This document shows, in pieces, positions 23,044 through 23,130 of a stretch of 23,130 nucleotides of DNA. Under the pieces are notes generated by a model. That model did not search any database. It was not told the origin of the DNA and saw only the letters and a program-made list of their open reading frames with translations. The stretch spans positions 1 through 23,130 of the forward strand of contig JALOAS010000049.1 in NCBI GenBank assembly GCA_023228705.1, read 5' to 3'. Source of the DNA: Ottowia sp. (GTDB lineage Bacteria; Pseudomonadota; Gammaproteobacteria; Burkholderiales; Burkholderiaceae_C). Position numbers and translations under genes: made by a program. Within the stretch, counting starts at the first letter, position 1. Every line of letters begins with the position of its first letter.

Positions 23044-23130
23044 GAGATTGAGAAAGAATCCCTCATGCCCGCTTTGACCGCCCAAACCCGCCCACTCCGC
23101 GTTGCAAATGCTCGCCATAGCCCAAGCTAT
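23044..23130 (+). repeat. Dispersed intergenic repeat, copy 2 (cut by the window end)
   Basis: This is homologous to 1350-1426. It starts directly after the dehydrogenase stop codon and ends in ATAGC-CCAA-GCTAT (23117-23130), whose arms pair. The arm sequence further left (GCAAATGCTCGCC) predicts a matching right arm beyond the window, giving a long stem-loop. It may act as a 3' transcript structure for the dehydrogenase gene. Confidence 0.7.

Noticed and set aside
1..23130. tRNA, rRNA, CRISPR arrays, transposase or phage integrase genes
   Set aside because: No cloverleaf, array of spaced identical repeats, or recombinase-like protein was seen on either strand.

Overview
The window is GC-rich DNA with strongly G/C-biased third codon positions, packed with genes of proteobacterial type. 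The gene families point to Burkholderiales, Comamonadaceae- or Alcaligenaceae-like: a TAXI-type TRAP transporter with a fused 4TM/12TM permease, a PcaC-like carboxymuconolactone decarboxylase family protein, a Bordetella-like lipid A aminosugar cluster and dispersed hairpin repeats. This placement is inference; there is no rRNA or other marker in the window. No tRNA, rRNA, CRISPR array, prophage or complete insertion sequence was seen.

Layout. 1-765 (-) is a short-chain dehydrogenase with an unusual triple direct repeat upstream. 766-1563 is a long stretch without a convincing gene; it holds one copy of a dispersed repeat. 1564-2160 (+) is a Pcm-family protein methyltransferase. 2239-8242 (-) is a catabolic/transport locus: RpiR-type regulator, TAXI periplasmic binding protein, fused TRAP permease, then a nitronate monooxygenase-like flavoprotein. 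Divergent from the regulator, 8356-10267 (+) carries a class III aminotransferase and a cysteine-free CMD-family protein. The two arms share a 113-bp intergenic region with overlapping divergent -10 boxes, so they probably form one regulon for uptake and breakdown of an amino- or nitro-organic acid.

10435-11556 (-) is a lipoprotein of unknown function. 11896-12812 (+) is a small membrane-anchored gene broken by a roughly 425-bp non-coding, inverted-repeat-rich insertion. Removing the insertion plus one copy of its 7-bp flanking repeat restores a 163-codon frame exactly. 13079-14320 (-) is an MFS transporter bracketed by two roughly 100-bp copies of a hairpin repeat in inverted orientation. 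14570-16240 (-) is an RtcB RNA ligase followed by a half-size DMT transporter.

16367-20247 (-) is a tightly overlapping four-gene operon: an ArnT-like GT-C glycosyltransferase, a GtrB/ArnC-like polyprenyl-phosphate glycosyltransferase, a GtrA-type flippase and a YdjC/NaxD-type deacetylase. Together these make a complete predicted route for making, deacetylating, flipping and transferring an aminosugar onto an envelope glycolipid, most likely lipid A. 20449-21450 (+) is a zinc-free quinone oxidoreductase and 21586-23043 (+) a succinate-semialdehyde-type dehydrogenase. The window ends inside a second copy of the dispersed repeat seen at 1350.
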